Shown here: piece after piece, positions 7,300 to 20,439 of the stretch | Layout of the letters: every line of letters starts with the position of its first letter | How positions within the stretch are numbered: the stretch's first letter is position 1 | Source of the DNA: Qipengyuania citrea | GTDB lineage: Bacteria > Pseudomonadota > Alphaproteobacteria > Sphingomonadales > Sphingomonadaceae | Length of the DNA stretch: 64,000 bases | Assembly: GCF_024171405.1 (NCBI RefSeq) | Contig: NZ_JALJZT010000002.1 | Coordinates: 1,302,001-1,366,000 of the forward strand | Reading direction: 5' to 3' | The notes under the pieces: generated by a model | Database searches by the model: none | What the model saw: only the letters and a program-made list of their open reading frames with translations | What the model was told of the DNA's origin: nothing | Program-made: the position numbers and the translations under genes

Positions 7300-9382
7300 A
7301 AGCCCCTCCATCATCCAGGTTCTGAATTCGATATAACAGGTTTTCCAGCGCCGTGTCAGCCGGATGACGGCTGACGACATCGGCGATGATCTCCGCTGCC
7401 CTAGCATCGTCCGTCCCGACCAGCTTGTATGCATCCGCCAGCAATGCCCGATCGGCAGCGGGGAAATCGGGTACCGGCTCCATCAGCTCGACGGCGCGCG
7501 CGCGTCCGCGCAGGACCACGCGGCCCATCGGACGCCACCAGTCGAGCCCCGCCCGGTCGGCGAATTCGCGGCTGGCCATGACGCTGGATGCCAGCGCCTT
7601 GTTGGCCGCCTCGAGCCGTGCGGCAGTGTTCATGCTGTCCCCCAGCGCGGTATACTGGATGCGGTTCTCGCCGCCGAAATTGCCGACCACCGCCTCGCCA
7701 AAATGCAGCCCCACGCGGGTTTTGCCGATCTTGGGTAGCCCGGCGTCCATTGCCGCGACTTCTTCGCGAAACGCCTCGCCCGCCTGCCAAAGCGCATAAC
7801 CGGCGCGGGCGGCGCGCTCGCCATCGTCGGGCCGCGCGATCGGCGCGCCCCAGAAGGCGACCACCGCATCGCCGACGAATTTGTCGATCACGCCGCCATG
7901 ATCGAGCACCACGTCCGACAGCATGTCGAGATAGCGGTTGAGCAGCTTGGCGACCATTTCCGGCTCGATCGCATGGCTCATCTTGGTGAAGCCCTCGAGG
8001 TCCGAGAACAGCACGAAGAGTTCCTTCTTCTCGCCATGGAGCGAGAGCAGCTGCGGGTTTTCGAGGATTTCCTGCGCCATTTCGCGCGGGAGGTATTTGC
8101 CCAGCGCGCCTTGCGCGAAATTCCGCTGCACCGCGCCGCTCGCGCGCGCGGCCGACACCACCGCGGTAAAGGCAATGATCCAGCCGAGCAGCCAGCCGGC
8201 AGCGGGCACGCCGAGCGTATCGACCCCCTGCCATTCCATCACGAAAGGCACGCCGATAAAGGTGCCGAACTGCGCCGCGAGCAGCAGGTAGATGCGCCAG
8301 CTACCCCATTCGAGCAGACCGGTGAGCACGGCAGTGGCGACCACCAGTATCGCCATCAACCATAGGGTGAGCCCCCCCACCTGCCCGCGCCGGTCGCCGT
8401 CGAGCATTTGCGCGATCATATCCGCATGGACGCGCAGCCCGGCGGGATTTTCGCCGATGACGCTGGAGAGGGTGGTCTGGACGCGGTCGTAATCGATGAT
8501 GTCGCCGCCGACGAGGATATAGCGCCCCTCGATCTGTTCGCGCAGCATGGCGCGCACCTCGGGAATTTCCATCAGCACTGGGTCGAGGAAATTGTCGATC
8601 TGGAGACGTCCGTACATCGGCTCGTTCTCGAACGCGGGATGGCGATAGCGGAGCGCCCCTTCGTAGCCTGGCAGCGCCAGCTCGCCCTCGCCCGCGGCAC
8701 GGAGCATGGCGCGGCCCAGCACCGGCGGCAGGTCGGGTTCGATGCTCGGCCATTTGCGCGTCACGCCATTGGTGTTGTCGAGCCGGATGCTGGCGGGGGT
8801 CGCATTCGACCCTTCGAGCTGGGCGAGGAACTCCTCGAGATAGACCTGCTGGTCGTAGACGATATCGGCTTCGTTGGTCGCGAAATTGGCATAGCCGACG
8901 AGCGTCGGGGTCTGCATGCCGCGCAAGGTGGCGAGCAGCTCGGCATCCTCGTCCTGCGGCTGGTCGAACAGAATATCGAGCCCGATCGCCTTGGGCTCCA
9001 TCCCGTCGATGATCTGCAGCGCGCGCGACAGCATCCCGCGATCGAGCGGCGAGCGTTTGCGCGCAGCGATCAGCGTCTGGTCGTCATAGACCACCATCGT
9101 AATGCGATCGTCCTGCTCGATCTTGTCCGCCAGGATGGAGCTGCGCCAGTCATAGAGCGCGCGTTCGGCGTCGCCCGTACCCGGCGTGGTGATGTCGACA
9201 TTCTCGGCGCCTTCGATACGCCATTCGTCGGGGACCACCTCGTGCGGGATGTTCCAGCTGTAGCGCGCGATCAGCAGCGCCATGAGCACCAGCACCGCGG
9301 TCAACACCAGACGACGCGGGCCGGCCTCGCGCACATTGCGCCAGCCACGGATCAGCAGATTGTCGTCCCTGTCCTCGCTCAA
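7286..9382 (-). CDS. CHASE2-domain adenylate/guanylate cyclase
   Basis: A 698-residue integral membrane signalling enzyme. After a cytoplasmic stub, one transmembrane helix (about 25-43) leads into a periplasmic CHASE2 sensor (about 45-330). A cluster of transmembrane helices (about 340-415) follows, then a class III nucleotide cyclase domain (about 450-640). The cyclase core shows LFVLFSDLEGFT with the first metal Asp, and VIDKFVGDAVVAFWG with the second. It should make cAMP or cGMP in response to a periplasmic cue. The start appears to be TTG (TTGAGCGAGGAC), preceded by GGGGAGG six bases upstream; the nearby ATG codons are out of frame. It is followed by an overlapping FecR-like gene. The choice between ATP and GTP cannot be settled by eye. 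Confidence 0.9.
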   Translation of the reverse strand: MSEDRDDNLLIRGWRNVREAGPRRLVLTAVLVLMALLIARYSWNIPHEVVPDEWRIEGAENVDITTPGTGDAERALYDWRSSILADKIEQDDRITMVVYDDQTLIAARKRSPLDRGMLSRALQIIDGMEPKAIGLDILFDQPQDEDAELLATLRGMQTPTLVGYANFATNEADIVYDQQVYLEEFLAQLEGSNATPASIRLDNTNGVTRKWPSIEPDLPPVLGRAMLRAAGEGELALPGYEGALRYRHPAFENEPMYGRLQIDNFLDPVLMEIPEVRAMLREQIEGRYILVGGDIIDYDRVQTTLSSVIGENPAGLRVHADMIAQMLDGDRRGQVGGLTLWLMAILVVATAVLTGLLEWGSWRIYLLLAAQFGTFIGVPFVMEWQGVDTLGVPAAGWLLGWIIAFTAVVSAARASGAVQRNFAQGALGKYLPREMAQEILENPQLLSLHGEKKELFVLFSDLEGFTKMSHAIEPEMVAKLLNRYLDMLSDVVLDHGGVIDKFVGDAVVAFWGAPIARPDDGERAARAGYALWQAGEAFREEVAAMDAGLPKIGKTRVGLHFGEAVVGNFGGENRIQYTALGDSMNTAARLEAANKALASSVMASREFADRAGLDWWRPMGRVVLRGRARAVELMEPVPDFPAADRALLADAYKLVGTDDARAAEIIADVVSRHPADTALENLLYRIQNLDDGGAYVLG

Positions 9383-9476
9383 CCCCCGCCTCCCCGCGGT
9401 CCATCGAACGACCCATTTTTATTGTGTTATCCGGCGGTTGTAGAGCAGTAACGCAATGCCGCAACCCCCGTTAGCG

Positions 9477-11111
9477 TCATGCCATATCGGGATCGTTCCA
9501 CGCCAGCACCGGCTTGCGCGCGGCCTGCGTTTCGTCGAGCCGGCGGCGCGGGGCGTAATGCGGCGCGGTCTTGAGCGTTTCGTCACCCGCCTTGGCCTGC
9601 TCGGCTACGCTGCGCAGTGCCATGATGAACTGGTCGAGCGCCGCCTTGCTCTCGGTCTCGGTCGGTTCGACCAGCATCGCGCCGTGCACCACCAGCGGGA
9701 AGTACATCGTCATCGGGTGATAGCCCTCGTCGATCAGCGCCTTGGCCAGGTCGAGCGTCGAGACGTCGTCGGCGAAGCCTTTGTCGCTGAACAGCGCTTC
9801 ATGCATGCACGGCCCGCTGTGGCCGAAGGGTGCATCGAGCACGTCTTCGAGGCTGCGCAGGATGTAATTGGCATTGAGCACGGCGTCTTCGGACACTTGC
9901 TTGAGACCATCGGCACCGTGGCTGAGGATATAGGCCAGCGCGCGGGTGAACATGCCCATCTGACCGTGGAACGCGGTCATGCGGCCGAAGTGTTGCAGCG
10001 GGCCGCCGAAGTGCTCCTGAGCGAATTCCTCTGCATCCTCTTCCTCGACAAGATGGACAACGCCGTCCTTAGTGCGCGCAGTGTAAGGCAGCGGGCCAAA
10101 GGGCGCGAGCGCTTCAGATAGTACCACGGGGCCCGAACCCGGGCCCCCGCCGCCGTGCGGTGTCGAGAAGGTCTTGTGCAAATTGATATGCATCGCATCA
10201 ACGCCGAGATCGCCAGGGCGAACCTTGCCGACGATCGCGTTGAAGTTCGCCCCGTCGCAATAGACGAAACCGCCGGCCTCATGGACCGCGTCGGAAATCG
10301 CCTTCATGTCGCGCTCGAACAGCCCGCAGGTGTTGGGGTTCGTGATCATCACGCCCGCGACATCGGGGCCGAGCCGCGCCTTCAGCGCCTCCAGATCCAC
10401 GCGGCCTTCGGGCGTGGCGGGGATGTCCTCGACCTTGTAGCCCGCGAAGGCGGCAGTGGCGGGGTTGGTGCCATGCGCGCTCTCGGGCACGAGGATGACC
10501 TCGCGCGCATCGCCCCGCGCCTCGAGCGCGGCGCGGATGCACAGGATGCCGCACAATTCGCCATGCGCGCCCGCCTTGGGGCTCATCGCGACGCCGTGCA
10601 TGCCGGTAAGCTTGACCAACCAATATGCGAGTTCGTTGACGACTTCGAGTGCACCGCGAACAGTGTCGACCGGCTGCAGCGGATGGACGTCGGCAAATCC
10701 GGGCATCCGCGCAATCTTCTCGTTCAGTCTGGGGTTGTGCTTCATGGTGCACGAACCCAGCGGGAAGAGACCGAGATCGATCGCATAGTTCTGACGCGAC
10801 AGGCGCGTATAGTGGCGCACGGTTTCGGGTTCGGAGAGACCAGGCAACCCAATGCGCTCGGTTCGCTCGAGACCTCCGAGACGCGACGGCGGGGCGGGGC
10901 TCGGCGGCGTCGGCTGCTCCACACCGGCAAGGCCTAGTTTGGTCGCGAATTCGAAATCTACGCCGGTTGTTTCAATATGACCGATTTCGAACAGCAGCGG
11001 TTCTTCGAGCATCAGCGCGCGATTGCCGGTGGCAGTGTCGGGACCGCTCATCGCATTGTGACCTTCGACGGGCGTGCCGGGCTTCCAGCCCGATGCATTG
11101 GGCGCGTTCAT
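9477..11111 (-). CDS. gcvPB: Glycine decarboxylase subunit 2 (PLP-binding P-protein)
   Basis: A 544-residue C-terminal half of the glycine cleavage P-protein. It decarboxylates glycine and passes aminomethyl to lipoyl-GcvH. The PLP-lysine motif is intact ([17 protein letters not shown]), as are the fold landmarks YDANxFNAI (here CDGANFNAI) and [15 protein letters not shown]. The start overlaps gcvPA by ATGA. It is about 20-30 residues longer than many homologues, at both the N-terminal linker and the C-terminal tail (AWNDPDMA). It is the last gene of the riboswitch-led gcvTHPAPB operon. Identification is secure. Confidence 0.96.
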   Translation of the reverse strand: MNAPNASGWKPGTPVEGHNAMSGPDTATGNRALMLEEPLLFEIGHIETTGVDFEFATKLGLAGVEQPTPPSPAPPSRLGGLERTERIGLPGLSEPETVRHYTRLSRQNYAIDLGLFPLGSCTMKHNPRLNEKIARMPGFADVHPLQPVDTVRGALEVVNELAYWLVKLTGMHGVAMSPKAGAHGELCGILCIRAALEARGDAREVILVPESAHGTNPATAAFAGYKVEDIPATPEGRVDLEALKARLGPDVAGVMITNPNTCGLFERDMKAISDAVHEAGGFVYCDGANFNAIVGKVRPGDLGVDAMHINLHKTFSTPHGGGGPGSGPVVLSEALAPFGPLPYTARTKDGVVHLVEEEDAEEFAQEHFGGPLQHFGRMTAFHGQMGMFTRALAYILSHGADGLKQVSEDAVLNANYILRSLEDVLDAPFGHSGPCMHEALFSDKGFADDVSTLDLAKALIDEGYHPMTMYFPLVVHGAMLVEPTETESKAALDQFIMALRSVAEQAKAGDETLKTAPHYAPRRRLDETQAARKPVLAWNDPDMA

Positions 11112-12475
11112 GTCTGCACCTCCTCGAGTGCGGAGGCCAGTGTTTCGATGTCCTCCTCGGTGGTGGTTTCGGTAACCGCGACGAGCAGGCCGTTCGACAG
11201 GCTTCCGATGTCGGGGAAAAGGCGGCCCAGCGAAACGCCTGCCAAGATGTCCTGCCTAGTCAATTCGCGAACTATGCTGCGTGCATCGCCATCGAGCAGG
11301 ATCGTGAACTCGTTGAAAAATGCATCGTTCAACACTTCGACGCCCGGCACCTTGGCCAGGCGTTCGGCGGCGATGCAGGCGAGGCGATGGTTTTCCATAG
11401 CGAGGCGCCTCAAACCCTTCTCGCCGAGCAGCGTCATGTGGACATTGAACGCCAGCGCGCACAGCCCCGAATTGGTGCAGATGTTCGAGGTCGCTTTTTC
11501 GCGGCGGATGTGCTGTTCGCGGGTCGAGAGCGTCAGCACGAAGCCGCGCTTGCCCTCCGCATCGACCGTCTCGCCGCACAGGCGCCCGGGCATCATGCGG
11601 ACATGCTTTTCATCGCGCACCGCGAACAGGCCGAGATAGGGCCCGCCGAACTGCAGGCCCACGCCGATCGACTGGCCCTCGCCCACCACGATATCGGCGC
11701 CCAGCTCGCCGGGCGACTTGATCGCTCCCAGCGCCACCGGCTCGGTGTTGACCGCGATCAGCAGCGCGCCCTTCTCATGCGCCGCCTCGGCAATACGCGC
11801 GAGGTCGGGCAGGCGACCGAGGATGTCGGGGTATTGCACCACAACACAGCTCGTGTCCTCGTCGATCCGGGCGATCAGGCCGTCGTCGTCGGGCTTCGGC
11901 GTCAGGCTCGGAGGGGCACCGGCGATCTCGTCATCGGTGAACTTGGCCATCGTCCGCACAACTTCGGCGTAGTGCGGATGGAGAGCGCCCGAGAGCACGA
12001 CCTTGCGCTTCTTGCCGCGCGCCACACGGCCCGCCATCGCCACCGCTTCCCAGCAGGCGGTCGAGCCGTCGTACATCGAGGCGTTCGCCACCGCGCAGCC
12101 GTAGAGCCGCGCAACCTGCGTCTGGAATTCGAACAGCATCTGCAGCGTGCCCTGCGCGATTTCAGGCTGGTAGGGCGTGTAGGCGGTCAGGAACTCGCCG
12201 CGCTGGATGATGTGGTCGACGCTGGCCGGGATGTGATGCTTGTAGGCCCCTGCCCCGAGGAAGAACGCCGCATCGGCTGCGGCAAGGTTCTTCTTGCTCA
12301 GCCGCCGCATATGCTTTTCGACCGCCATTTCGCTGGCGTGCATCGGCAGGCCTTCGATCGGGCCGGAGAGCCGCGCCGCCTCGGGCACATCGGCAAACAG
12401 CGCATCGATATCGGGCGCTCCGATCGTGTCGAGCATGGCCGAACGGTCGGTATCGGTCAGGGGTAGGTAGCGCAT
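11108..12475 (-). CDS. gcvPA: Glycine decarboxylase subunit 1
   Basis: A 455-residue N-terminal subunit of the two-protein glycine decarboxylase, which pairs with GcvPB. It carries the fold of the P-protein N-half ([15 protein letters not shown] at the start, [48 protein letters not shown]) but no PLP lysine, as expected. AAGGA sits six bases before the ATG. The stop overlaps the gcvPB start (ATGA), so the two subunits are translated in step. It lies 35 bases downstream of gcvH. Confidence 0.96.
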   Translation of the reverse strand: MRYLPLTDTDRSAMLDTIGAPDIDALFADVPEAARLSGPIEGLPMHASEMAVEKHMRRLSKKNLAAADAAFFLGAGAYKHHIPASVDHIIQRGEFLTAYTPYQPEIAQGTLQMLFEFQTQVARLYGCAVANASMYDGSTACWEAVAMAGRVARGKKRKVVLSGALHPHYAEVVRTMAKFTDDEIAGAPPSLTPKPDDDGLIARIDEDTSCVVVQYPDILGRLPDLARIAEAAHEKGALLIAVNTEPVALGAIKSPGELGADIVVGEGQSIGVGLQFGGPYLGLFAVRDEKHVRMMPGRLCGETVDAEGKRGFVLTLSTREQHIRREKATSNICTNSGLCALAFNVHMTLLGEKGLRRLAMENHRLACIAAERLAKVPGVEVLNDAFFNEFTILLDGDARSIVRELTRQDILAGVSLGRLFPDIGSLSNGLLVAVTETTTEEDIETLASALEEVQT

Positions 12476-12510
12476 CGTGGTTCCTTCACGCCCCGCGGGG
12501 CATCAGCGGA

Positions 12511-12882
12511 TCAAAGCCCGTCGCAGAAGCTCTTGTAGGCGGCCAGGTCCATCAGACCGTCGAACTCCGACTTGTCGCCGATGGTCATCTTGAAGAACCA
12601 GCCGTCTTCTTCCGGAGCGGTGTTGACCAGCGCGGGGTCGTCTTCGAGCGCGTCGTTGGTTTCCATGACCTCGCCGCTGATCGGCGCGTAGACATCGCTC
12701 GCCGCCTTGACGCTTTCGACCACGGCGGCATCCTTGCCCTTCTCGATCACGCTGCCGACATCGGGCAGTTCGACGAAGACGATGTCGCCCAGCTGGCCTT
12801 GTGCGTAATCGGTGATCCCGACGGTGGCGGTGTCGCCCTCGACGTCGATCCATTCATGTTCATCGGTAAAATAGCGGGCCAT
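12511..12882 (-). CDS. gcvH: Glycine cleavage system H protein
   Basis: A 123-residue lipoyl carrier that shuttles the aminomethyl group between GcvPAB and GcvT. The opening RYFTDEHEW and the lipoylation motif [13 protein letters not shown], with the modified Lys at about residue 59, are canonical. I chose the ATG that gives [11 protein letters not shown]. An ATG nine bases upstream (MIEMARYF) overlaps the gcvT stop by ATGA and sits closer to the GAGGG ribosome site, so it is also possible. The length is typical for the family. Confidence 0.95.
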   Translation of the reverse strand: MARYFTDEHEWIDVEGDTATVGITDYAQGQLGDIVFVELPDVGSVIEKGKDAAVVESVKAASDVYAPISGEVMETNDALEDDPALVNTAPEEDGWFFKMTIGDKSEFDGLMDLAAYKSFCDGL

Positions 12883-12887
12883 TTCGA

Positions 12888-14063
12888 TCATTTCCCTCTG
12901 TGGTAGCGATGGGGGACGAAGGGGAGCGAGGCGACCGTGGCGGGGAGCCTCTTCTTCCGCACCTCGACTTCGAGTTCGGTGCCTTCGGCGGCAAGCGCGG
13001 TCTCGACATAACCCATGGCGATGGGCCGTTCGAGCGTGGGGGAGAAGCCGCCGCTGGTGATGCGGCCGACCTGCGTATCGCCCGAATAGACGAGCGCGCC
13101 TTCGCGGGCGGGCATCCGGCCGTCGATGGCGAGGCCGACGCGTTTCTGAGCGGGTCCCTCGGCGAACGCCTTCATCACGGGTTCGTGACCCATCCAGCCG
13201 CCTTCCTCGCGCCGGCGCTTGGTCAGCGCGAAACCGAGATCGGCTGAGACGGGGTCGGTTTCGGTGGTGATATCGTGGCCGTAGAGCGGCAGGCCCGCCT
13301 CGAGCCGCAGGCTGTCGCGTGCGCCCAGACCGATCGGGCGCACTTCGATTTCGGCGCACAGGCGATCGGCGAGGCTTTCGGCGAATTCGGCGGGGACCGA
13401 GATTTCGAACCCGTCCTCACCGGTATAGCCCGAACGCGTGATCCGCAGCGGCCATTCGCCGAAGTCGTGGACCACGCTTTCCATGAAGACCATGTCGTCG
13501 ATGACATTGCGCATCACGCGGTTGAGCGCGGTCGCGGCATTGGGCCCCTGCAGCGCGATCAGCGCGTGCTCGTCCATATGGGTGAGCGTGACATCGTCAT
13601 CGAGATGTTCGCGCAGATGGGCGATGTCGTCCCATTTCATCGCGCCATTGACCACGAGGTAATAGGCCGGTTCGCCCCAGCGTCCCTCGGTGCCCGCTTC
13701 CTCGTCGCCTTCGATCCACGGCGTCGCATTGGTGACCATGAGGTCGTCGAGGATGCCGCCGTTCTCGCCGATCAGCAGCGAATAGCGCACCTTGCCAGGC
13801 TTGAGCGATGCGATCGCCCCGGGGAGCAGTTTTTCGAGTTCCGCGGCGGCCTTGTCGCCGGTGACCATCAGCTGGCCCATATGGCTGACGTCGAACAGGC
13901 CCGCCTGGCTGCGGGTCCAGCCGTGTTCGATAACGATGCCTTCGTACTGGATCGGCATATGGTAGCCCGCAAAGGGCACCATCCGCGCGCCCTTGCGGCG
14001 ATGCCACGCATCGAGCGGCAGCGTTTCGGTTTCGGCGATCATGTCTTCGGTGTCGTCGCTCAA
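12888..14063 (-). CDS. gcvT: Glycine cleavage system T protein (aminomethyltransferase)
   Basis: A protein of about 391 residues that transfers the methylene from GcvH-bound aminomethyl to tetrahydrofolate, releasing ammonia. Family landmarks are present: [32 protein letters not shown] and a C-terminal OB-like domain ([12 protein letters not shown]). I place the start at TTG 14063, giving MSDDTEDM, because GAGGG lies seven bases before it. The next ATG (14042) has no ribosome site, and the open frame further upstream runs into the riboswitch. First gene of the gcv operon, under the tandem glycine riboswitch. Confidence 0.93.
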   Translation of the reverse strand: MSDDTEDMIAETETLPLDAWHRRKGARMVPFAGYHMPIQYEGIVIEHGWTRSQAGLFDVSHMGQLMVTGDKAAAELEKLLPGAIASLKPGKVRYSLLIGENGGILDDLMVTNATPWIEGDEEAGTEGRWGEPAYYLVVNGAMKWDDIAHLREHLDDDVTLTHMDEHALIALQGPNAATALNRVMRNVIDDMVFMESVVHDFGEWPLRITRSGYTGEDGFEISVPAEFAESLADRLCAEIEVRPIGLGARDSLRLEAGLPLYGHDITTETDPVSADLGFALTKRRREEGGWMGHEPVMKAFAEGPAQKRVGLAIDGRMPAREGALVYSGDTQVGRITSGGFSPTLERPIAMGYVETALAAEGTELEVEVRKKRLPATVASLPFVPHRYHRGK

Positions 14064-14116
14064 GTCCCGTCCCTCACAAGCATGGGGCGCGCCCTCGCGG
14101 TGCGCCGAAAACCATG

Positions 14117-14310
14117 CCCCCTCTGTCGGGAAACCTGAGAGACTGGCGCACATATGGGTGCGCTTACCCCTTCGGTGGCCACGCGCAGGCGCGCGGCGCT
14201 TTCCAGAGTGCCGATGGAGCGCACGGTCCGTTTAGCCTGAGAGTTTCCGGGGCGGTTGCTCCTTCGGCGCCGGATGGACGTCGCCATCCGGGCTCTCCCG
14301 TGCGCGCCTG
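14117..14310 (-). promoter_or_regulatory. Tandem glycine riboswitch upstream of gcvT
   Basis: Two glycine aptamers lie in series on the transcript in the 304-base gap between metH and gcvT. Aptamer 1 (about 14225-14310) opens with CGGGAGAG, carries CGCCGAAGGAGCAA and closes with AACTCTCAGG. Aptamer 2 (about 14117-14215) carries CACCGAAGGGGTAAGC and GTCTCTCAGG. These are the conserved glycine-riboswitch core sequences and the usual double-aptamer layout. It should switch on glycine breakdown when glycine is abundant. The segment after the second aptamer runs about 50 bases to the TTG start of gcvT and includes the ribosome site, so translational control is possible. The promoter must lie at the end of metH. 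Confidence 0.93.
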
Positions 14311-14367
14311 CCGCAGAATCGCTCCTGCCGCCGACCTGTGCTGCACTGCGATATTACCGCAGCGCGG

Positions 14368-16971
<2,604 letters not shown>

Positions 16972-16974
16972 CGC

Positions 16975-17502
16975 TCAGTCCCGGTCGAGTTCGCGTGCGA
17001 GCACGACATCATCGTAAAGTGTGCCGCCGACATCGAAGCGGCGCGTCGCGATCTTCCTGAACCCCTGTTTGGTATAGAAGGCGATGGCGCGGCGGTTGTC
17101 GTCCTTTACGCCGAGCAGCAGACGCTGATGCCCCCGCGCACCGGCCTTGGCCGCATCGAACAGGTCGCGCGCGATGCCGCTGCCGTGGAACCGCGACAGA
17201 AGGTAGATCTTCTTCAGCTCGATATCGCCGTCGCGCGCGGCATCGAGTTCGGGCCGGTTGAGCAGGGCGTAGCCGACCGGGGCATCGTCGACTTCCGCCA
17301 GCCAGGCCCGCGCGCCTGTGTCCAGGAGCCGGGCGATATAGGCGGGTGCATGCTGCGTCTCGCAATGCGCCACCAGCGCATCGCCCGCGATCATTCCGGC
17401 GAAGGTTTCGAGGAAGGTGGCATTGGCGATCAACGACAGCCGCCCAGCATCAGCGACGCCTGCGGTGCGGATGACCGCGCGGTTCGCAAGCGGATCGCTC
17501 AT
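16975..17502 (-). CDS. GNAT-family N-acetyltransferase
   Basis: A 175-residue GNAT protein. The acetyl-CoA binding region is seen as [20 protein letters not shown] (about 100-119), followed by [21 protein letters not shown]. The substrate is unknown. It overlaps the upstream homocysteine-domain gene by ATGA and ends three bases before metH, so it is locked into the methionine operon and separates the two parts of methionine synthase. Confidence 0.85.
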   Translation of the reverse strand: MSDPLANRAVIRTAGVADAGRLSLIANATFLETFAGMIAGDALVAHCETQHAPAYIARLLDTGARAWLAEVDDAPVGYALLNRPELDAARDGDIELKKIYLLSRFHGSGIARDLFDAAKAGARGHQRLLLGVKDDNRRAIAFYTKQGFRKIATRRFDVGGTLYDDVVLARELDRD

Positions 17503-18539
17503 GCCGCCACCGTAAACGGCTCGAGCCCCGCGAGACGCATGTCTGGCTTCGTGCTCGGCGGGACACGCGGTGCCAGCCCTTCGACCGCTGCCGCCATCGC
17601 GGCGATATGCGCCGGGGTCGAGCCACAGCAGCCGCCCAGCGCGTTGATGCGGCCGTTCTCTGCCCAGACCCGGGTCAGCGCGGCGGTGGTTTCGGGCAGT
17701 TCGTCATATTCGCCCAGATCATTGGGCAGGCCGGCATTGGGATAGGTCATCAGATAGGTGTCGGCGATATCGGACAGCAGCTGGACATGCGGGCGCAGCT
17801 GTTCGGCGCCGAAGCTGCAATTGAGCCCGATGGTCAGCGGCTTGGCATGCCGCACCGTGTACCAGAACGCCTCGACCGTATGGCCCGACAGATTGCGCCC
17901 CGACAAGTCGGTCAGCGTCAGCGAGATCATCAGCGGGAGATCGCGGCCAAGCTCGCGCTCGAGCTGTTTCACCGCCATGATCGCGGCCTTGCAATTGAGC
18001 GTGTCGAACACGGTTTCGATAAGGATGAAATCGGCCCCGCCCTCGACCAGCGCGCGGCACTGGTCGACATAGACCGCGACGATTTCGTCGAAGGTAACTT
18101 CGCGAAAACCCGGGTCCTCGACATCGGGCGACAGCGACAGCGTCTTGTTGGTCGGCCCCACCGCCCCCGCGACAAAGCGCGGTATGCCATCGGTGCGCGC
18201 GTCGATCGCCTCGCGGATGATACGCGCTGCGGCGACATTGATCTCATGGACCAGGTCCTCTGCCCCGTAATCCGCCTGGCTGATCCGGTTGGCGTTGAAG
18301 GTGTTGGTGGCGAGGATATGCGCGCCTGCATCGATATAGCTGTCGCAGATCGCCCGGATCACCTGCGGCTGGGTCAGGTTGACGAGGTCGTTATTGCCCT
18401 TCTGGTCCTGCTCCAGCGCGGTGCCCGCAGCATAGTCTTCCGGCCTTAGCCCGGCCTGCTGGATTGCGGTGCCATAGGGACCGTCCTTGATCAGGATCCG
18501 CTGCGCCGCGGCAGCCTCGAATTGCTCGCGCTTGGTCAT
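17499..18539 (-). CDS. metH1: Methionine synthase, homocysteine-binding domain protein
   Basis: A 346-residue homocysteine S-methyltransferase barrel, equivalent to the N-terminal module of full-length MetH. The zinc ligands that bind homocysteine are present as NCSFG and the GGCCGS pair near residue 310. The start is [14 protein letters not shown] after [14 protein letters not shown]. The ATG overlaps the metF stop by ATGA; a longer open frame upstream lies inside metF and is rejected. It should form methionine with the B12/folate protein encoded two genes downstream. Confidence 0.93.
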   Translation of the reverse strand: MTKREQFEAAAAQRILIKDGPYGTAIQQAGLRPEDYAAGTALEQDQKGNNDLVNLTQPQVIRAICDSYIDAGAHILATNTFNANRISQADYGAEDLVHEINVAAARIIREAIDARTDGIPRFVAGAVGPTNKTLSLSPDVEDPGFREVTFDEIVAVYVDQCRALVEGGADFILIETVFDTLNCKAAIMAVKQLERELGRDLPLMISLTLTDLSGRNLSGHTVEAFWYTVRHAKPLTIGLNCSFGAEQLRPHVQLLSDIADTYLMTYPNAGLPNDLGEYDELPETTAALTRVWAENGRINALGGCCGSTPAHIAAMAAAVEGLAPRVPPSTKPDMRLAGLEPFTVAA

Positions 18540-19462
18540 GGCTTCGCTTTCGGACGCAGGCCGAGCATGTGGCAGATCGCATAACTCAGCTCGGCGCGGT
18601 TGAGAGTGTAGAAATGGAACTGGCGCACCCCGCCCGCATAGAGGCGGCGGCACATTTCGGCGGCGATGGTCGCGCTGACCAGCTGGCGCGCGGCGGGCTG
18701 GTCGTCGAGCCCTTCGAACAGCCCTTCCATCCAGTGCGGGATCGCGGTGCCGCATAGCCCCGACATCCGCTGGACCGCGGCGAAGCTCATCACCGGCATG
18801 ATCCCGGGCACGATCTCGCCCTCGATCCCGGCGGCGGCGGCCTTGTCGCGAAACTCGAAGAAGCATTGCGGATCGAAAAAGAACTGCGTGATCGCGCGGG
18901 TCGCGCCGGCATCGAACTTGGCCTTGAGATTGGCGATGTCGGCCTGCGCATCGGGGGAATCGGGATGAACCTCGGGATAGGCGGCGACCGAAATCTCGAA
19001 ATCGGCGATCTGCTTCAGTCCGGCGATCAGCTCGACCGCATTGGCATAGCCGCCCGGGTGCGGCGTGTAGCGCGAATGGCCGTCGGGCGCGTCACCGCGC
19101 AGCGCGACGATGTGGCGGATGCCTTCCTCCCAATAGTGCCGCGCGACCGCATCGACCTGTTCGCGCGTTGCATCGACACAGGTCAGATGCGCAGCGGCGG
19201 GGATATGCGCTTCGTTCTGGATGCGCACGACCTGTTCATGCGTGCGTTCGCGCGTCGAACCGCCTGCTCCATAGGTGACGCTGGCGAAGCGCGGTCCAAG
19301 CGGGGCGAGCGTTTCGACGCTGTGCCACAGCGTTTCGTTCATCTTGTCGTTCTTGGGCGGGAAGAATTCGAAGCTCACCTCGACGTCGCCGGGCAGGCCG
19401 GAGAACAGCGGGGCGTCGAGCGCGCGCTGGGCTTCGCGCATCTGGTCCATCGTCGGGCTCAT
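18536..19462 (-). CDS. metF: 5,10-methylenetetrahydrofolate reductase
   Basis: A 308-residue FAD/NAD(P)H-dependent barrel that reduces 5,10-methylene-THF to 5-methyl-THF, the methyl donor for MetH. The N-terminal VSFEFFPPKND with its catalytic Glu, FASVTYGAGGS and HLTCVDATREQ are typical. ATGA overlaps join it to the regulator gene upstream and the homocysteine-domain gene downstream. It links the methylene-THF produced by the neighbouring gcv operon to methionine formation. Confidence 0.95.
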   Translation of the reverse strand: MSPTMDQMREAQRALDAPLFSGLPGDVEVSFEFFPPKNDKMNETLWHSVETLAPLGPRFASVTYGAGGSTRERTHEQVVRIQNEAHIPAAAHLTCVDATREQVDAVARHYWEEGIRHIVALRGDAPDGHSRYTPHPGGYANAVELIAGLKQIADFEISVAAYPEVHPDSPDAQADIANLKAKFDAGATRAITQFFFDPQCFFEFRDKAAAAGIEGEIVPGIMPVMSFAAVQRMSGLCGTAIPHWMEGLFEGLDDQPAARQLVSATIAAEMCRRLYAGGVRQFHFYTLNRAELSYAICHMLGLRPKAKP

Positions 19463-20430
19463 GATGCGGCCTTCCTGTTTGCGGCGCGCCGCTGCGCAAT
19501 CCAGATCTTCACCACCAGTTCTCCATCCTCCAGCGCCATCGGGGCCGCTGGCTCGAACCCTGCTTCGTCGAGCAGGCTGGCCATCTGGCCATCTTCGAAG
19601 CCCAGCCGCGCATGCGCATGGCGATCGCGCAACTCCTCGCGCTGGTGCGCGGCGAAATCGACGATCGCGATCCGTCCTTCGGGGCGCGTCACACGCGCCG
19701 CCTCGGCCAGCGCCGCGCCCGGGTTCTGCGCGAAATGCAGGACCTGATGGAACAGCACCGTGTCGAAACTTTCCGCGGCAAACGAAAGCGAAGCGAAATC
19801 GCCCTGCACCAGTTCGACCCGTTCGGTCGGCAGGTGCTGCAGTTTGGCGCGCGCCACCCGCAGCATCGCGAGGCTCTTGTCGAGCGCTACGATCCGCTCG
19901 GCGCGTTCGGCGAAAAGTTCGGCCATACGGCCCGTGCCGGTCCCGATATCGAGCAGGCGTCCGAGCGACCTCGTGCCCAGAGCTTTGCCCAGCGCTGCCT
20001 CCACCGCCTCGTCAGAGGAATGCAGGCGGCGCAGTTCGTCCCAATCGTGCGCGTGGTCGGAAAAATACACCTGCGCTTCGCTTTCGCGATGCTGGCGGAT
20101 CGCTGCAAGCTTGCGGCGGTCCTGCTCGCATTGCTCGGCAAATGGCGCGTCGGTCGCTTCGGCTTCGACCAGCAGATCGGCAACTGCCGCGCATAGCGGA
20201 GGCGCCTCGCTGGCATTCGCACAAGCGCGCAGGAAGACCCAGCTGCCTTCGCGGCGGCGTTCGGCCAGACCCGCGTCGCACAGGATGCCGATATGCCGCG
20301 ATACGCGGGGCTGGCTCTGCCCCAGCACCTGCGCCACTTCGCCCACAGCCAGTTCCATCGAACCCAGCAGGCGCATGATCCTGAGACGGGTAGGGTCGGC
20401 CAAGGCCCGGAAGAGAGTATCGGTGCGCAT
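19459..20430 (-). CDS. ArsR-type regulator fused to SAM-dependent methyltransferase (SahR-like)
   Basis: A 323-residue two-domain protein. Residues 1-95 form an ArsR winged helix (LADPTRLRIMRLL, QSQPRVSRHIGIL) without the metal-binding Cys pair of ArsR/SmtB sensors. Residues about 150-310 form a class I methyltransferase fold (LLDIGTGTGRMAEL; VLDKS-like VALDKS). Its position as first gene of the metF-metH operon and the adjacent palindrome match the SahR type of regulator, which responds to S-adenosylhomocysteine in proteobacteria. It is likely autoregulatory and a repressor of the methionine genes. Whether the methyltransferase domain is catalytic or only a ligand sensor is not visible. Confidence 0.85.
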   Translation of the reverse strand: MRTDTLFRALADPTRLRIMRLLGSMELAVGEVAQVLGQSQPRVSRHIGILCDAGLAERRREGSWVFLRACANASEAPPLCAAVADLLVEAEATDAPFAEQCEQDRRKLAAIRQHRESEAQVYFSDHAHDWDELRRLHSSDEAVEAALGKALGTRSLGRLLDIGTGTGRMAELFAERAERIVALDKSLAMLRVARAKLQHLPTERVELVQGDFASLSFAAESFDTVLFHQVLHFAQNPGAALAEAARVTRPEGRIAIVDFAAHQREELRDRHAHARLGFEDGQMASLLDEAGFEPAAPMALEDGELVVKIWIAQRRAANRKAAS

Positions 20431-20439
20431 TGCAGGATG

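Noticed and set aside
12501-12510. Small palindrome between gcvH and gcvPA
   Set aside because: CCCCGCGGGG with no loop or T-run, in a 35-base gap inside an operon; too weak to call a terminator.
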